Positions 1 to 9,648 are shown, numbered from the stretch's first letter. The stretch is 64,000 nucleotides of DNA from Streptomyces sp. L2 (GCF_004124325.1 NZ_QBDT01000001.1:186001-250000); one strand, 5' to 3'. A program made the numbers and translations. The notes: generated by a model from the letters alone, not told the origin.

Positions 1-788
1 TCGCGCACGCGATGGAGAAGGCGCAGCGCTACGACAGCGAGGCGGCGCTCGCCCGGGGCCTGCAGCAGGCGCTGCTGCCCCGCCGGCTGTCGGCGCACCC
101 GCGGGTGGAGACGGCGGGCCGCTATCTGCCGGGCACGCAGGGCATGGACGTGGGCGGGGACTGGTACGACGTGGTCGAGGCGGGTGACGGGCTCGCGCTG
201 GTCATCGGTGACGTCCAGGGGCACGGGGTGCAGGCGGCGGCCACGATGGGGCAGCTGCGCAGCGCGGTGCGCGCGTTCGCGCTGGGCGACCGGCCGCCCG
301 ACGAGGTGATGAGCGGGACGAACCACCTGCTGATCGACCTGGACCCGGGCCAGTTCGCCAGCTGCTGCTATCTGCGCCTGGACCCGGCCACCGGGCGGGC
401 CCGGGTGGCCCGGGCGGGGCATCTGCCGCCGCTGCTGCGCGCTCCGGACGGCCGGACCCGGACGCTGGACATCCCCGGCGGTGTAGTCCTCGGCGTGGAT
501 CCGCGGGCCCGGTATCCGGTGACCGAGCTGCTGCTGGAGCCGGACGCGGTCCTGGCCCTGTACACGGACGGTCTGGTCGAGCGGCCCGGCGCCGACATCG
601 ACGACGGGATCGAGGCGCTGCGGCTGGCGCTGGCGCGGGCCGGTGCGGCGCCCGGGCGGCGTGGCGGGCGCTCCCTGGCCGGAATGGCCGACCGGCTGAC
701 GGCCACCGCCCGACACGCGGCCGACCGGCCCGACGACGTGGCGCTGCTGCTGGCCACCCGCCGCGCGGCGCCCGTGCCCCGCCGATGA
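1..788 (+). CDS. SpoIIE-type PP2C serine phosphatase, C-terminal part (5' end outside window)
   Basis: The frame is open from base 3 at the window edge, so the gene starts upstream. The first internal ATG (base 12) falls just before the catalytic domain and is unlikely to be the true start. What remains is a nearly complete PP2C/SpoIIE domain, with GGDWYDV and GDVQGHG supplying metal-binding aspartates, then ARAGHLPPLL, LYTDGLVE and a final DDVALLL. In Streptomyces such domains usually follow GAF or PAS sensors and dephosphorylate anti-anti-sigma (STAS) proteins; the missing N-terminus probably holds such a sensor (inference). The stop codon overlaps an ATG at 785, but codon use there is not gene-like, so I place the next start at 869. 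The fold is certain; the substrate is unknown. Confidence 0.9.
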   Translation, partial: AHAMEKAQRYDSEAALARGLQQALLPRRLSAHPRVETAGRYLPGTQGMDVGGDWYDVVEAGDGLALVIGDVQGHGVQAAATMGQLRSAVRAFALGDRPPDEVMSGTNHLLIDLDPGQFASCCYLRLDPATGRARVARAGHLPPLLRAPDGRTRTLDIPGGVVLGVDPRARYPVTELLLEPDAVLALYTDGLVERPGADIDDGIEALRLALARAGAAPGRRGGRSLAGMADRLTATARHAADRPDDVALLLATRRAAPVPRR

Positions 789-855
789 GGGCAGCGCGCC
801 GCGATTCGTGGCGGTCACCTCGGGTGACGGTCTCGCCTGACGGGGCCGGGCAGTG

Positions 856-861
856 TAGACA
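856..861 (+). promoter_or_regulatory. Possible -10 box of a leaderless promoter (TAGACA)
   Basis: TAGACA lies seven bases before the ATG at 869, the spacing expected when transcription starts at the start codon. No convincing -35 was found. It supports 869 rather than 785 as the start of the following gene. Confidence 0.35.
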
Positions 862-868
862 TGGGCTC

Positions 869-3610
869 ATGGTGCGACTGCCCGGCCGGCCCGACACGCG
901 GCCGCCTCGCTCGTTCGGGCATCCGCGTGCGTCGCTCGGCGCGCGGCAGCCGGACGGGAGCGGCGCGAACGGCTCGCGTCCGGGGGTGCTGCGTTCAGCG
1001 GTGAGCGGGCGCAGCGTCGCCGGGCAGGTGTTCGTGCTGCAGGTGGTGATCGTGCTGCTGCTGGTCGTGTCGGCGGTGGTGGCGCAGGTGCTGCAGGTGC
1101 GGCACGACAGCGACCTGGAGGCCCAGAACCGCTCGCTCGCCGTCGCGGTGACGTTCGCCAACGCGCCCGGCACGGTGGCGGCGTTGCGGGCGCCGGATCC
1201 GACGGCCGTGCTGCAGCCGCGCGCGGAGGCCGCCCGCAAGGCCTCCGGGGTGGACTTCATCGTGGTGATGAACACCGACGGCATCCGCTACACGCACCCG
1301 AAGCCGGACCGCATCGGCAAGAAGTTCGTGGGGACCATCGGGCCGGCGCTGGCCGGGGGCACGGTGGTGGAGCACATCAACGGCACCATCGGGCCGCTGG
1401 TGCAGGTCGTGGTGCCGGTGAAGGACTCCGCCGGCAAGGTCGTGGGGCTGGTGTCGTCCGGCATCACCACCGCGCACGTGGGCGGCGCGGCCGACCAGCA
1501 GCTGCCGCTGCTGCTGGCGGCGGCCGCGGCGGCGCTCGCGCTGGCCACGGCGGGCACGGCGCTGGTCAGCAGGCGGCTGCTGCGCCAGACGCGCGGCCTC
1601 GGGCCGTACGAGATGACCCGGATGTACGAGCATCACGACGCGGTGCTGCACGCCGTCCGCGAGGGTGTGCTGATCGTGGGCGGCAACGGCAGGCTGCTGC
1701 TCGCCAACGACGAGGCGCAGCGGCTGCTGGACCTGCCGCCGGACGCCGAGCGGCGGCATGTGCTGGATTTGGGCCTGGACGAGGAGACGGCGGGCCTGCT
1801 GTCCTCGGGCCGGGTGGCGACGGACGAGGTGCACCTGGTCAAGGACCGGCTGCTGGCCATCAACCAGCGCCCCACCGACCTGCGCGGCGGGCCGCCCGGC
1901 AGCGTCACCACGCTGCGTGACTCGACCGAGCTGCGGGCCCTGTCGGGGCGGGCGGAGGTGGCGCGCGAGCGACTGAACATGCTGTACGACGCCGGGGTGG
2001 GCATCGGCACCAGCCTGGACGTGACCCGCACCGCGGAGGAGCTGGCGGAGCTGGCGGTCCCCCGGTTCGCGGACTATGCGACGGTGGACCTGTTCGACGC
2101 GGTGCTGGGCGGCGAGGAGCCCAAGCCCGGCACGGCGCTGCGCCGTACGGCGTCCACGGGTGTCCGCAAGGACGCCCCGCTGTATCCGGTGGGCAAGCGG
2201 ATCCGGTTCGTGGCGACGTCGCCGCAGGCGCGCAGTCTGACCACCGGGCAGTCGGTGGTGGAGTCCCGGCTGCGGGAGGCGGCCGGCTGGCGGGCGCAGG
2301 ACCTGGAGCGCACCGAGCAGGTCGTCGGGTACGGCATTCATTCGCTGCTCACGGTGCCGCTGCGGGCGGGCAGCCTGGTGCTGGGGGTGGCGAACTTCTG
2401 GCGGGCGGACAAGCCGCAGCCGTTCGACGGGGAGGACCTGGCGCTGGCCGAGGAGCTGGTGGCGCGGGCGGCGGTGTCGATCGACAACGCCCGCCGCTAC
2501 ACGCGCGAGCACAGCATGGCGGTCACGCTGCAGCGGAGTCTGCTGCCGCGGTCGCTGCCGGAGCAGGGTGCGCTGGAGATCGCGTACCGCTATCTGCCGG
2601 CGCAGCTGGGGGTGGGCGGCGACTGGTTCGACGTGCTGCCGCTGTCCGGGGCGCGGGTGGCGCTGGTGGTGGGTGACGTGGTGGGGCACGGGCTGCACGC
2701 GGCGGCCACGATGGGCCGGCTGCGCACGGCGGTGCACAACTTCTCCTCGCTGGACCTGCCGCCGGACGAACTCCTCGGGCTGCTGGACGAACTGGTGGGC
2801 CGGATCGACCAGGACGAGACCCCGGCGGACGGTGCCGCGGCGATCACCGGGGCGACCTGCCTGTACGCGGTGTACGACCCGGTGTCCCGGCGCTGCACCC
2901 TGGCCCGGGCCGGGCATCCGCCGCCGGCGCTGGTGCGGCCCGACGGCAGTGTGGAGTTCCCGGACCTGCCGGCCGGGCCGCCGCTGGGCCTGGGCGGGCT
3001 GCCGTTCGAGACGGCCGATCTGGAGCTGGAGGAGGGCAGCCGGCTGGTGCTGTACACGGACGGGCTGGTCGAGGACCGCGACCGGGACATCGACGTCGGT
3101 CTCGACCTGCTGCGTGACGCGCTGCGCCGGACGCCCGGCGCTTCTCCGGAGGAGACCTGCCGTACGGTGCTCGACCGGCTGCCGGCCCGGCCGAGTGACG
3201 ACGTGGCGCTGATCGTCGCCCGGACCCGGGTGCTGGGCGCCGACCGGGTCGCCGAGTGGCAGGTGCCGTCGGATCCGGCGGCCGTGTCCGAGATGCGGGC
3301 CTCGGTCACCCGGCAGCTGACCGACTGGGGCCTGGAGGAGCTGACGTTCACCGCGGAGCTGATCCTGAGCGAGCTGGTCACCAACGCGATCCGGTACGGG
3401 CGCGGCCCGATCGGGGTACGGCTGCTGCTCGACCGGACGCTGATCTGCGAGGTGTCCGACAGCAGCACGACGTCGCCGCACCTGAGGTACGCGGCGAGCA
3501 CCGACGAGGGTGGCCGGGGCCTGTTCCTGGTGGCGCAGCTCGCGGAGCGCTGGGGCACTCGCTACACCCCGCACGGGAAGATCATCTGGGCGGAGCAGCC
3601 CCTGCCCTGA
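869..3610 (+). CDS. Membrane sensor phosphatase: sCache-PAS-GAF-PP2C-HATPase
   Basis: A 913-residue multidomain regulator. A first membrane helix (about residues 53-75), an extracytoplasmic DcuS/CitA-like sensor loop and a second helix (about 211-233) precede a PAS domain (from about 254), a GAF domain (from about 367), a SpoIIE-type PP2C domain (GGDWFDV near 583, GDVVGHG, LYTDGLVE) and a C-terminal anti-sigma-type HATPase (LSELVTNAIRYG near 833). Such proteins join phosphatase and kinase modules of partner-switching sigma-factor control. The in-frame ATG at 785 overlaps the previous stop, but codons 785-868 have many A/T third bases (GCA, GAT, TCA, CCT, AGA), so I chose ATG 869. The preceding gene is the same phosphatase type, suggesting tandem duplication or a joint signalling pair (inference). 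The ligand is unknown. Confidence 0.9.
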   Translation: MVRLPGRPDTRPPRSFGHPRASLGARQPDGSGANGSRPGVLRSAVSGRSVAGQVFVLQVVIVLLLVVSAVVAQVLQVRHDSDLEAQNRSLAVAVTFANAPGTVAALRAPDPTAVLQPRAEAARKASGVDFIVVMNTDGIRYTHPKPDRIGKKFVGTIGPALAGGTVVEHINGTIGPLVQVVVPVKDSAGKVVGLVSSGITTAHVGGAADQQLPLLLAAAAAALALATAGTALVSRRLLRQTRGLGPYEMTRMYEHHDAVLHAVREGVLIVGGNGRLLLANDEAQRLLDLPPDAERRHVLDLGLDEETAGLLSSGRVATDEVHLVKDRLLAINQRPTDLRGGPPGSVTTLRDSTELRALSGRAEVARERLNMLYDAGVGIGTSLDVTRTAEELAELAVPRFADYATVDLFDAVLGGEEPKPGTALRRTASTGVRKDAPLYPVGKRIRFVATSPQARSLTTGQSVVESRLREAAGWRAQDLERTEQVVGYGIHSLLTVPLRAGSLVLGVANFWRADKPQPFDGEDLALAEELVARAAVSIDNARRYTREHSMAVTLQRSLLPRSLPEQGALEIAYRYLPAQLGVGGDWFDVLPLSGARVALVVGDVVGHGLHAAATMGRLRTAVHNFSSLDLPPDELLGLLDELVGRIDQDETPADGAAAITGATCLYAVYDPVSRRCTLARAGHPPPALVRPDGSVEFPDLPAGPPLGLGGLPFETADLELEEGSRLVLYTDGLVEDRDRDIDVGLDLLRDALRRTPGASPEETCRTVLDRLPARPSDDVALIVARTRVLGADRVAEWQVPSDPAAVSEMRASVTRQLTDWGLEELTFTAELILSELVTNAIRYGRGPIGVRLLLDRTLICEVSDSSTTSPHLRYAASTDEGGRGLFLVAQLAERWGTRYTPHGKIIWAEQPLP

Positions 3611-3633
3611 ACGCCCGCGCGGACGCAGGCGCC

Positions 3634-3679
3634 GGGGGCGGTCCGGGCCGCGGGTTCACCGAGGTCCCGGACCGCCCCC
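3634..3679. terminator. Bidirectional terminator hairpin
   Basis: A 14-bp perfect stem (3634-3647 with 3666-3679) around an 18-base loop lies between two convergent genes. There is no T-tract, as is usual in Streptomyces. Confidence 0.75.
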
Positions 3680-3691
3680 GAGCGGTGGTGG

Positions 3692-3928
3692 TCAGTTGCC
3701 GCCGATGCGGGAGCTCAGCAGCCGCTTGCCCAGCTCGGCGCCCTTGCGGCTGTCCGCCTGGGCCTTGCGGAACAGGTCCACGACCTCGTCGTCCTTGTCG
3801 CGCTCGGCGTCCTGGATGTACTGCTCCAGGCGCAGGGAGTTGCTCAGGCACGCCTCGACGTACCAGATGAGGTTGTAGTCCTTGTCCCGGGTGCCGGTGA
3901 CCTCGCCGGTCTCGCTGGTGCTCGTCAT
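3692..3928 (-). CDS. Small charged conserved protein (78 aa)
   Basis: A 78-residue soluble protein rich in Asp, Glu, Lys and Arg with no signal peptide or membrane segment. The middle, around YVEACLSNSLRLEQYIQDAE, looks like an amphipathic helix, and the tail reads RLLSSRIGGN. A strong GGAGG sits seven to eight bases before the ATG. It lies downstream of the GH15 gene on the same strand, separated by about 125 bases. Small proteins of this kind recur in Streptomyces, but I know no function and assign none. The frame is supported by high GC at third positions. Confidence 0.75.
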   Translation of the reverse strand: MTSTSETGEVTGTRDKDYNLIWYVEACLSNSLRLEQYIQDAERDKDDEVVDLFRKAQADSRKGAELGKRLLSSRIGGN

Positions 3929-4053
3929 TCGGGGTCTCCTCCTTCTGCCGACCCTGGCGATTTCTGCTCGGGCAGGACCCCGGGTACCCGTGCGGTCAGG
4001 GGGCACACGGCGCGGGCCGGGCGGATGCCCGGCGCCCGGCGGGGGCGCGGCCG

Positions 4054-5901
4054 TCAGCCGAGGGCGCGGTCCAGGTTGAAGGCGGCGCTGATCAGGGCGA
4101 GGTGGGTGAACGCCTGCGGGAAGTTGCCCTGTTGCTCTCCGGTGCGGCCGATCTCCTCTGCGTACAGGCCGAGGTGGTTGGCGTAGGTGAGCATCTTCTC
4201 GAAGGCGAGCCGGGCCTCGTCGAGCCGGCCGGCCCGCACCAGCGCCTCGACGTACCAGAACGAGCAGATGGAGAAGGTGCCTTCGTCGCCGCGCAGTCCG
4301 TCGGGGCTGGCCTCGGGGTTGTAGCGGTAGACGAGGGAGTCGGAGACGAGTTCCCCGGTGAGGGCGTCCAGGGTGGACAGCCACTTGGGGTCGGTGGGGG
4401 CGATGAACTTCGCCAGGGGCATCATCAGCACCGAGGCGTCCAGGACGTCTCCGTCCTCGTGCTGCACGAAGGCGCCCCTCCGCTCCGACCAGCCGCGGTC
4501 CATGATCCGCCGGTAGATCGTGTCGCGGGCCTGTCGCCAGCGCGGCAGATCGGCGGGCAGCCCGCGCCGGTTGGCCAGCCGGATGGCGCGCTCCACGGCC
4601 ACCCAGCACATCAGGCGCGAGTACAGGAAGTTCTTGCGGCCGCCGCGGGTCTCCCACACGCCCTCGTCCGGCTGGTCCCAGTGGCCGCACACCCAGTCGA
4701 CCAGCCGGCACACGTCGTCCCACTGGCCGCTGGAGATGGGCTGGGCCCACTTGTCGTAGAGGTAGACCGAGTCGATCAGGGCGCCGTAGATGTCGAGCTG
4801 GAGCTGGCCGGCGGCGGCGTTGCCCACCCGGACCGGGGCGGAGCCGCGGTGGCCCTCCAGATGGGTCAGTTCGCGTTCGGGCAGGTCGGAGCGGCCGTCG
4901 ATGCCGTACATGATCTGCAGCGGGCCCAGGGCGGCGCCGTCGCCGGGGCTGATGTGGGTGGTGAGGAACCGCATGAACGCCTCGGCCTCGCCGCTGAAGC
5001 CGAGGCGCAGCAGCGCGTACACGCAGAACGCGGCGTCCCGGATCCAGACGTAGCGGTAGTCCCAGTTCCGCTCGCCGCCGGGCTGTTCGGGGAGGCTGGT
5101 GGTGGGGGCGGCGACGATGGCGCCGGTGGGGGCGTAGGTGAGCAGTTTCAGGGTGAGCGCGGAGCGGTGCACCATCTCGCGCCAGCGGCCCCGGTAGCGG
5201 GACTGGTGCAGCCAGCGCCGCCAGTAGGCGACCGTCGCGTTGAACTCCCGCTCGGCCTCCGTGCGGGGGCAGCCGCGCGGGCTCACCTGATCGCCGACGA
5301 GGTCGAGGGCGAACACCGCACTCTCCCCCTCGCCGAGCTTGAAGGCGGCCCGCGCGTCCTGCCCGTCGTGGTCCAGCGGGACGGTGGAGGTGAGGGCCAG
5401 GGAGCGCCGGGCGGACTCGAAGAGGATCATGCCGCCTTGTGCGCGCAGGGTGTGCGGGTCGGCGCCGTAGCCGAAGCGCGGGGCGACCAGGCTCCTGAAC
5501 GGCACGGTGCCGCGGACGCAGACGACGCGCCGGATCAGCCGGTGCCGGCCCTCCTCGCCCGGCAGCTCGTCGCCCTGGCCGGTGACGGGCATGAAGTCCT
5601 GGACCTCGCCGACGCCGTCCTCGGTGAAGAAGCGGGTGATCAGGACATTGGTGTCGGGGAAGTAGAACTGCTTGGTGCGGGCCGGTACGGCGGCGGCGAG
5701 TTCGAAGCAGCCGCCGCGGTCGGCGTCCAGCACGGCCGCGAAGACGCTGGGCGCGTCGAAGGACGGGCAGCAGTACCAGTCGATCGTGCCGTTGGTGCCG
5801 ACCAGGGCGACGCTGCGCAGGTCGCCGATGAGGCCGTGGTCGGCGATCGGCAGGTAGCGGGGAGCGCCGGCCGGATCCTGCGGGAAGGGCGTCTCGGCCA
5901 T
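4054..5901 (-). CDS. Glycoside hydrolase family 15 protein (trehalase/glucoamylase-like)
   Basis: A 615-residue cytoplasmic protein with the GH15 plan: an N-terminal beta-sandwich (YLPIADHGLIGDLRSVALVG, IDWYCCPSFD) followed by an (alpha/alpha)6 barrel. Barrel signatures include GERNWDYRYVWIRDAAF, LEGHRGSAPVRVGN and GDEGTFSICSFWYVEA; the Glu of the last is the expected catalytic base. Actinobacterial members of this length hydrolyse trehalose or short alpha-glucans; mycobacterial trehalase is the nearest characterised type. No signal peptide is seen. An AGGGAGG precedes the ATG at a good distance. Trehalase is the likelier role, but specificity cannot be read from sequence alone. Confidence 0.85.
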   Translation of the reverse strand: MAETPFPQDPAGAPRYLPIADHGLIGDLRSVALVGTNGTIDWYCCPSFDAPSVFAAVLDADRGGCFELAAAVPARTKQFYFPDTNVLITRFFTEDGVGEVQDFMPVTGQGDELPGEEGRHRLIRRVVCVRGTVPFRSLVAPRFGYGADPHTLRAQGGMILFESARRSLALTSTVPLDHDGQDARAAFKLGEGESAVFALDLVGDQVSPRGCPRTEAEREFNATVAYWRRWLHQSRYRGRWREMVHRSALTLKLLTYAPTGAIVAAPTTSLPEQPGGERNWDYRYVWIRDAAFCVYALLRLGFSGEAEAFMRFLTTHISPGDGAALGPLQIMYGIDGRSDLPERELTHLEGHRGSAPVRVGNAAAGQLQLDIYGALIDSVYLYDKWAQPISSGQWDDVCRLVDWVCGHWDQPDEGVWETRGGRKNFLYSRLMCWVAVERAIRLANRRGLPADLPRWRQARDTIYRRIMDRGWSERRGAFVQHEDGDVLDASVLMMPLAKFIAPTDPKWLSTLDALTGELVSDSLVYRYNPEASPDGLRGDEGTFSICSFWYVEALVRAGRLDEARLAFEKMLTYANHLGLYAEEIGRTGEQQGNFPQAFTHLALISAAFNLDRALG

Positions 5902-6092
5902 CGCTCGGGCCTCCCTGGTGCGGGGTGCTGTCTCCAGCGTAGGGGGGAGGTTTCCGCCCGGCGCGGCCAGGAACCCGGACCGGTCCCGGGCCCTTCCGGA
6001 TGCGGGGCGTGGCCGGGCGGGGAATCGTGAGAGTGTGCCCCGTTCGGCGGCACCGGCACGGATGCGGTCATCCGGACCGAGGAGGAGGCATC

Positions 6093-6299
6093 ATGGCGAC
6101 GTCAACACCCGAAGAGTCCCGGTCGTCCGGCGACCACTGCACCCCCGACGCCCTGCTCCACTCCGCTCCCGCCCGGGGCATCAGCCCTGAGGACCTGGTG
6201 ATGGCGGCGGGCAGGGACGTCACCCCGGCCAACCTGGACTGGGCGCGCCGCAAGCTGGAGACGGAGGGGCCCTCGGCGGTCGAGAAGCTGCTGCCGTAG
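6093..6299 (+). CDS. Small conserved hypothetical protein (68 aa)
   Basis: A 68-residue soluble protein preceded by GGAGGAGG four bases before its ATG. The C-terminal half (ISPEDLVMAAGRDVTPANLDWARRKLETEG, seen in pieces of the translation) looks like a small helical domain; the N-terminus is polar and probably disordered. It is divergent from the GH15 gene with about 190 bases between them. High third-position GC supports coding. I do not recognise a named family and assign no function. Confidence 0.7.
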   Translation: MATSTPEESRSSGDHCTPDALLHSAPARGISPEDLVMAAGRDVTPANLDWARRKLETEGPSAVEKLLP

Positions 6300-6446
6300 G
6301 GGCACGAAAGCGGGGGCGGGAGCAGGGCGGGGCGTGTGCGGCGGACGCGTGGCGGTGCGTCCGCCGGCACGTGAGGGGACGGCGGGTCCAAGGCCGTGCC
6401 CGCCGCTCTCTTCCGGCGGGGCACCCGGGGCTGCCAGACTCCCGGG

Positions 6447-7853
6447 ATGCCCGACTTCGACTTCGACATGCTCGTCATCGGATCCGGTCCCGGCGGCCAG
6501 AAGGCCGCCATCGCCGCGGCCAAGCTGGGCCGCCGGGTGGCCGTCGTCGACTCCCCCGACATGGTCGGCGGTGTCTCCCTGCACACCGGCACCATTCCCT
6601 CCAAGACCCTGCGCGAGGCGGTGCTGTACCTGACCGGTCTCACCCAGCGCGATCTGTACGGGCAGAGCTACCGGCTCAAGGAGGACATCACCGTCGCCGA
6701 CCTGACCGCCCGCACCCGGCACGTGGTCGGCCGCGAGGTGGACGTCATCCGCAGCCAGCTGTCCCGCAACCACGTGACCCTGCACGCCGGCACGGGCCGG
6801 TTCACCGACCCGCACACGGTCGCCCTGACCGACGCCGGAGGCCGGGAACGGCAGTTGAGCGCCGAGCACATCGTCATCGCCACCGGCACCCGGCCGGCCC
6901 GCCCCGACACGGTGGAGTTCGACGGGCGCACCATCATGGACTCGGACAACGTGCTCTCACTGGAGCGGGTGCCGCGCTCCATGGTGATCGTGGGCGCCGG
7001 CGTGATCGGCATGGAGTACGCGAGCATGTTCGCCGCGCTGGGCAGTAAGGTGACGGTGGTCGAGAAGCGGCCCGGCATGCTGGACCTGTGCGACGTCGAG
7101 ATCGTGGAGTCGCTCAAGTACCATCTGCGCGACCTGGCCGTCACCTTCCGGTTCGGAGAGACCGTGGCAGCCGTCGAACGGCATCCCCGGGGGACGCTCA
7201 CCGTGCTGGAGAGCGGCAAGAAGATACCCGCGGACACGGTGATGTACTCGGCGGGCCGGCAGGGGCTGACCGCCGGCCTCGACCTGGACAAGGCGGGCCT
7301 CACGGCGGACGCGCGGGGCCGGATCAAGGTCGACGAGCACTACCGCACCGAGGTGGAGCACATCTACGCCGTCGGTGACGTCATCGGCTTCCCGGCGCTC
7401 GCCGCGACGTCCATGGAGCAGGGGCGGGCCGCCGCGTACCACGCCTGCGGGGAGCCCGTCGGGCGGATGCACAACCTCCAGCCGATCGGGATCTACACGA
7501 TCCCCGAGATCAGTTTCGTCGGGCGGACCGAGGACCAGCTGACCGAGGACTGCGTGCCGTTCGAGGTCGGGATCGCGCGGTACCGGGAGCTGGCGCGGGG
7601 GCAGATCATCGGCGACTCCCACGGCATGCTGAAGCTGCTGGTGTCCCCGGAGGACCGCAGGCTGCTCGGCGTGCACTGTTTCGGGTCGGGGGCGACCGAG
7701 CTGATCCATATCGGGCAGTCGGTGATGGGGTGTGGGGGGAGCGTGGATTACCTGGTGGACGCGGTGTTCAACTATCCGACGTTGGCGGAGTCGTACAAGG
7801 TCGCTGCGCTGGATGCTACGAATCGGCTGCGCCAGCTGGGGCGACTGGACTAG
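6447..7853 (+). CDS. sthA: Soluble pyridine nucleotide transhydrogenase (Si-specific)
   Basis: A 468-residue FAD flavoprotein that interconverts NADPH and NADH in the cytoplasm. It has the FAD dinucleotide motif [18 protein letters not shown], a central NAD(P) motif [15 protein letters not shown], the second FAD site YAVGDVIG and a C-terminal dimerisation domain. The segment where lipoamide dehydrogenases carry CxxxxC reads [18 protein letters not shown], with no cysteine, which separates SthA from its disulfide-using relatives. The length matches the roughly 466 residues of the E. coli enzyme. I prefer the ATG at 6447 to one 17 codons upstream because the protein then begins at the conserved core and a CAGACT -10-like box sits close before it. 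Confidence 0.9.
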   Translation: MPDFDFDMLVIGSGPGGQKAAIAAAKLGRRVAVVDSPDMVGGVSLHTGTIPSKTLREAVLYLTGLTQRDLYGQSYRLKEDITVADLTARTRHVVGREVDVIRSQLSRNHVTLHAGTGRFTDPHTVALTDAGGRERQLSAEHIVIATGTRPARPDTVEFDGRTIMDSDNVLSLERVPRSMVIVGAGVIGMEYASMFAALGSKVTVVEKRPGMLDLCDVEIVESLKYHLRDLAVTFRFGETVAAVERHPRGTLTVLESGKKIPADTVMYSAGRQGLTAGLDLDKAGLTADARGRIKVDEHYRTEVEHIYAVGDVIGFPALAATSMEQGRAAAYHACGEPVGRMHNLQPIGIYTIPEISFVGRTEDQLTEDCVPFEVGIARYRELARGQIIGDSHGMLKLLVSPEDRRLLGVHCFGSGATELIHIGQSVMGCGGSVDYLVDAVFNYPTLAESYKVAALDATNRLRQLGRLD

Positions 7854-7872
7854 TACCGGTTGACTGTGGCTT

Positions 7873-7898
7873 GTCGCGCAGTTCCCCGCGCCCCTTAG
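7873..7898. repeat. Streptomyces-type intergenic repeat (CGCGCAGTTCCCCGCGCCCC)
   Basis: This 26-base GC-rich stretch matches, from memory, a short intergenic repeat common in Streptomyces genomes, usually as half of a long hairpin. A related core, CCCCGCGCCCCTT, recurs near 30774. Here the second arm is missing, so it may be a decayed copy rather than a working terminator. It lies between sthA and a converging gene. Confidence 0.5.
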
Positions 7899-7934
7899 GT
7901 GGGACCACCCAGGTGGGCTGAATCGCGGCCTGGC

Positions 7935-8414
7935 TCACCGGTTTGGTTCTTCCGTGACGTGTACGGCTGCTTCCTCCGCGCCTGCCGCTCCGCCGTCGAT
8001 GCCTACGTCTCGGGCTGTCTCGTCCTTCGTGGTGTCGGGGTGGGCGCCCTCGTCCGGGGCTACGAGGCGGCCGGCGCGGGATTCGCCGGACTCGGGGTCC
8101 ACCGGTTCGCCCTCGCCGTCGGGGAGGTCGCCGATGCCGTCGCCGGCGGGTGCGGTGGTGTCGGGGACCTCCTGGTGCAGGCGGTCGTCCAGGGTCTCGC
8201 CCTCGTGCTGTTCGGCGGCGGTGGTGCCGTGCTTGGTGACGCCGAGGGGGCGTTCGGGCGGCGAGTAGCCCTCGTCCAGGACGTCGTCGTAGGTGCGCTC
8301 GCCGACCGCGTCCTGGAGGTCCAGCGGGGCGGCGTCCTCCTGCTCCTCGTTGGTGCCGGTGGGCTGGTAGGCGTCGTCCGCCATGGGGGTCTGCTCGGCC
8401 TGCTGGTCGCTCAT
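7935..8414 (-). CDS. DUF5709 family acidic protein
   Basis: A 159-residue, strongly acidic, low-complexity protein with no membrane segment. The central part (DEGYSPPERPLGVTKHGTT, then EGETLDDRLHQEVPD) is the signature I associate with DUF5709, an actinobacterial family of unknown function. The flanks are rich in Glu, Asp, Gly and Ala and are probably disordered. It converges with sthA and is followed upstream on its strand by the nickel/cobalt permease. An AAGGAG lies a few bases before the ATG. No biochemical role can be inferred. Confidence 0.8.
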   Translation of the reverse strand: MSDQQAEQTPMADDAYQPTGTNEEQEDAAPLDLQDAVGERTYDDVLDEGYSPPERPLGVTKHGTTAAEQHEGETLDDRLHQEVPDTTAPAGDGIGDLPDGEGEPVDPESGESRAGRLVAPDEGAHPDTTKDETARDVGIDGGAAGAEEAAVHVTEEPNR

Positions 8415-8496
8415 CGCCGGCTCCTTCTCGGCTCGGGGTCGGACCCGGTCCGCGTTTCCCGGAGCGCGGTGCCTAACCCTGCCGCCGGTGGCCGGG

Positions 8497-9648
8497 TCAG
8501 TCGGCCGGGGCGTGGGCCAGGGACGCCGTCCACTTCTCCTCGATGCGGCCGGCCTTCCAGACGACCAGGGCGATCGCCCAGGTGACGAAGAAGAGGCCGA
8601 CGATGGCGAAGCCGACCGTGTTCAGGTCGAGGCCGGCGATCCAGTTCCAGAACGCGCCGTGCAGGCCGAGCTTCTGGGCGAGCAGGCCGAGGAGTTCGAC
8701 GGTGCCGATGAGGAGGGCGACGGCGACGGACAGGCCGGTGATGGTCAGGTTGTAGTAGACCTTGCGGACCGGCTTGGAGAACGCCCACTCGTAGGCGAAG
8801 TTCATGAACGAGCCGTCGATGGTGTCCAGCAGGGACATGCCGGCCGCGAACAGCACGGGCAGGCACAGGATGGCGTACCAGGGCAGCCCGGAGGCGGCGC
8901 CCGAACCGGCGAGCACGAGCAGCGCGATCTCCGTCGCGGTGTCGAAGCCCAGGCCGAAGAGCAGGCCCAGCGGATACATCTGCCACGGCTTGGTGATCGA
9001 CTTCATGACGCGGCCGAGCAGCCGGTTCATGAAGCCCCGGTTGTTCAGCTGCTGCTCCAGGGCCGCCTCGTCGAAGTCACCGGAACGCATCCGGCGGAAC
9101 ACCTTCCAGATGCCGGCCAGGATGACGAGGTTGATGGCGGCGATGACGTAGAGGAAGGTCCCGGAGACGGTCGTACCGATCAGGCCGGTGACGTCGTGCA
9201 GCCGGGAGTCGTCGTTCTGGACCGGTCCTGCCAGGGTGCGCACGCCGAGGGAGAGCAGCAGGGCGAGGCCGAAGACGATGCTGGAGTGGCCGAGGGAGAA
9301 CCAGAAGCCGACCGAGAGCGGCCGCTGCCCCTCGCCCATGAGCTTGCGGGTGGTGTTGTCGATGGCCGCGATGTGGTCGGCGTCGAAGGCGTGCCGCATG
9401 CCCAGGGTGTACGCGGTCAGGCCGATGCCGACGCCGAAGGACTGGGTGCCGACGCTGTAGTGCTGGGGCGCCACGATCCCGACCAGCGTGCCCCAGCCGA
9501 TGACGTGCAGCGCGAGGACGAACGCGGCCATCGCGCCGGCCCTGGTCCACTCCTGGCGCGTCATGGAGCCGCGGACGCGGTGCCAGGCCGAGCGCTTGGT
9601 GCCGGCCTGGGCGGGGAGGGACGGAGCGGGACCAGGGGCGGCCGTCAT
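8497..9648 (-). CDS. NiCoT family nickel/cobalt permease (HoxN/NixA type)
   Basis: A 383-residue integral membrane protein of about eight helices importing Ni2+ or Co2+. The diagnostic NiCoT motifs are present: RHAFDADHIAAIDNTTR in the second helix (metal-binding HX4DH), FSLGHSSIVF and LGFDTATEIALLVLA. The cytoplasmic N-terminus (about 35 residues) is basic. GAAGGA precedes the ATG. A Nur-like palindrome lies 67 bases upstream, so nickel-dependent repression by the Fur-family regulator Nur is likely (inference); this favours nickel as substrate, perhaps for urease, hydrogenase or nickel superoxide dismutase encoded elsewhere. Confidence 0.9.
   Translation of the reverse strand: MTAAPGPAPSLPAQAGTKRSAWHRVRGSMTRQEWTRAGAMAAFVLALHVIGWGTLVGIVAPQHYSVGTQSFGVGIGLTAYTLGMRHAFDADHIAAIDNTTRKLMGEGQRPLSVGFWFSLGHSSIVFGLALLLSLGVRTLAGPVQNDDSRLHDVTGLIGTTVSGTFLYVIAAINLVILAGIWKVFRRMRSGDFDEAALEQQLNNRGFMNRLLGRVMKSITKPWQMYPLGLLFGLGFDTATEIALLVLAGSGAASGLPWYAILCLPVLFAAGMSLLDTIDGSFMNFAYEWAFSKPVRKVYYNLTITGLSVAVALLIGTVELLGLLAQKLGLHGAFWNWIAGLDLNTVGFAIVGLFFVTWAIALVVWKAGRIEEKWTASLAHAPAD

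Noticed and set aside
785..868. ATG at 785 overlapping the previous stop as start of the second phosphatase
   Set aside because: Codons 785-868 have many A/T third bases, unlike the rest of the gene; a -10-like box supports 869.
995..3574. Minus-strand frame of 859 codons opposite the sensor phosphatase
   Set aside because: Shadow frame; His/Arg/Gln-rich and without recognisable domains.
4102..6030. Plus-strand frame of 642 codons opposite the GH15 gene
   Set aside because: Shadow of the GH15 coding strand; no domain or start signal.
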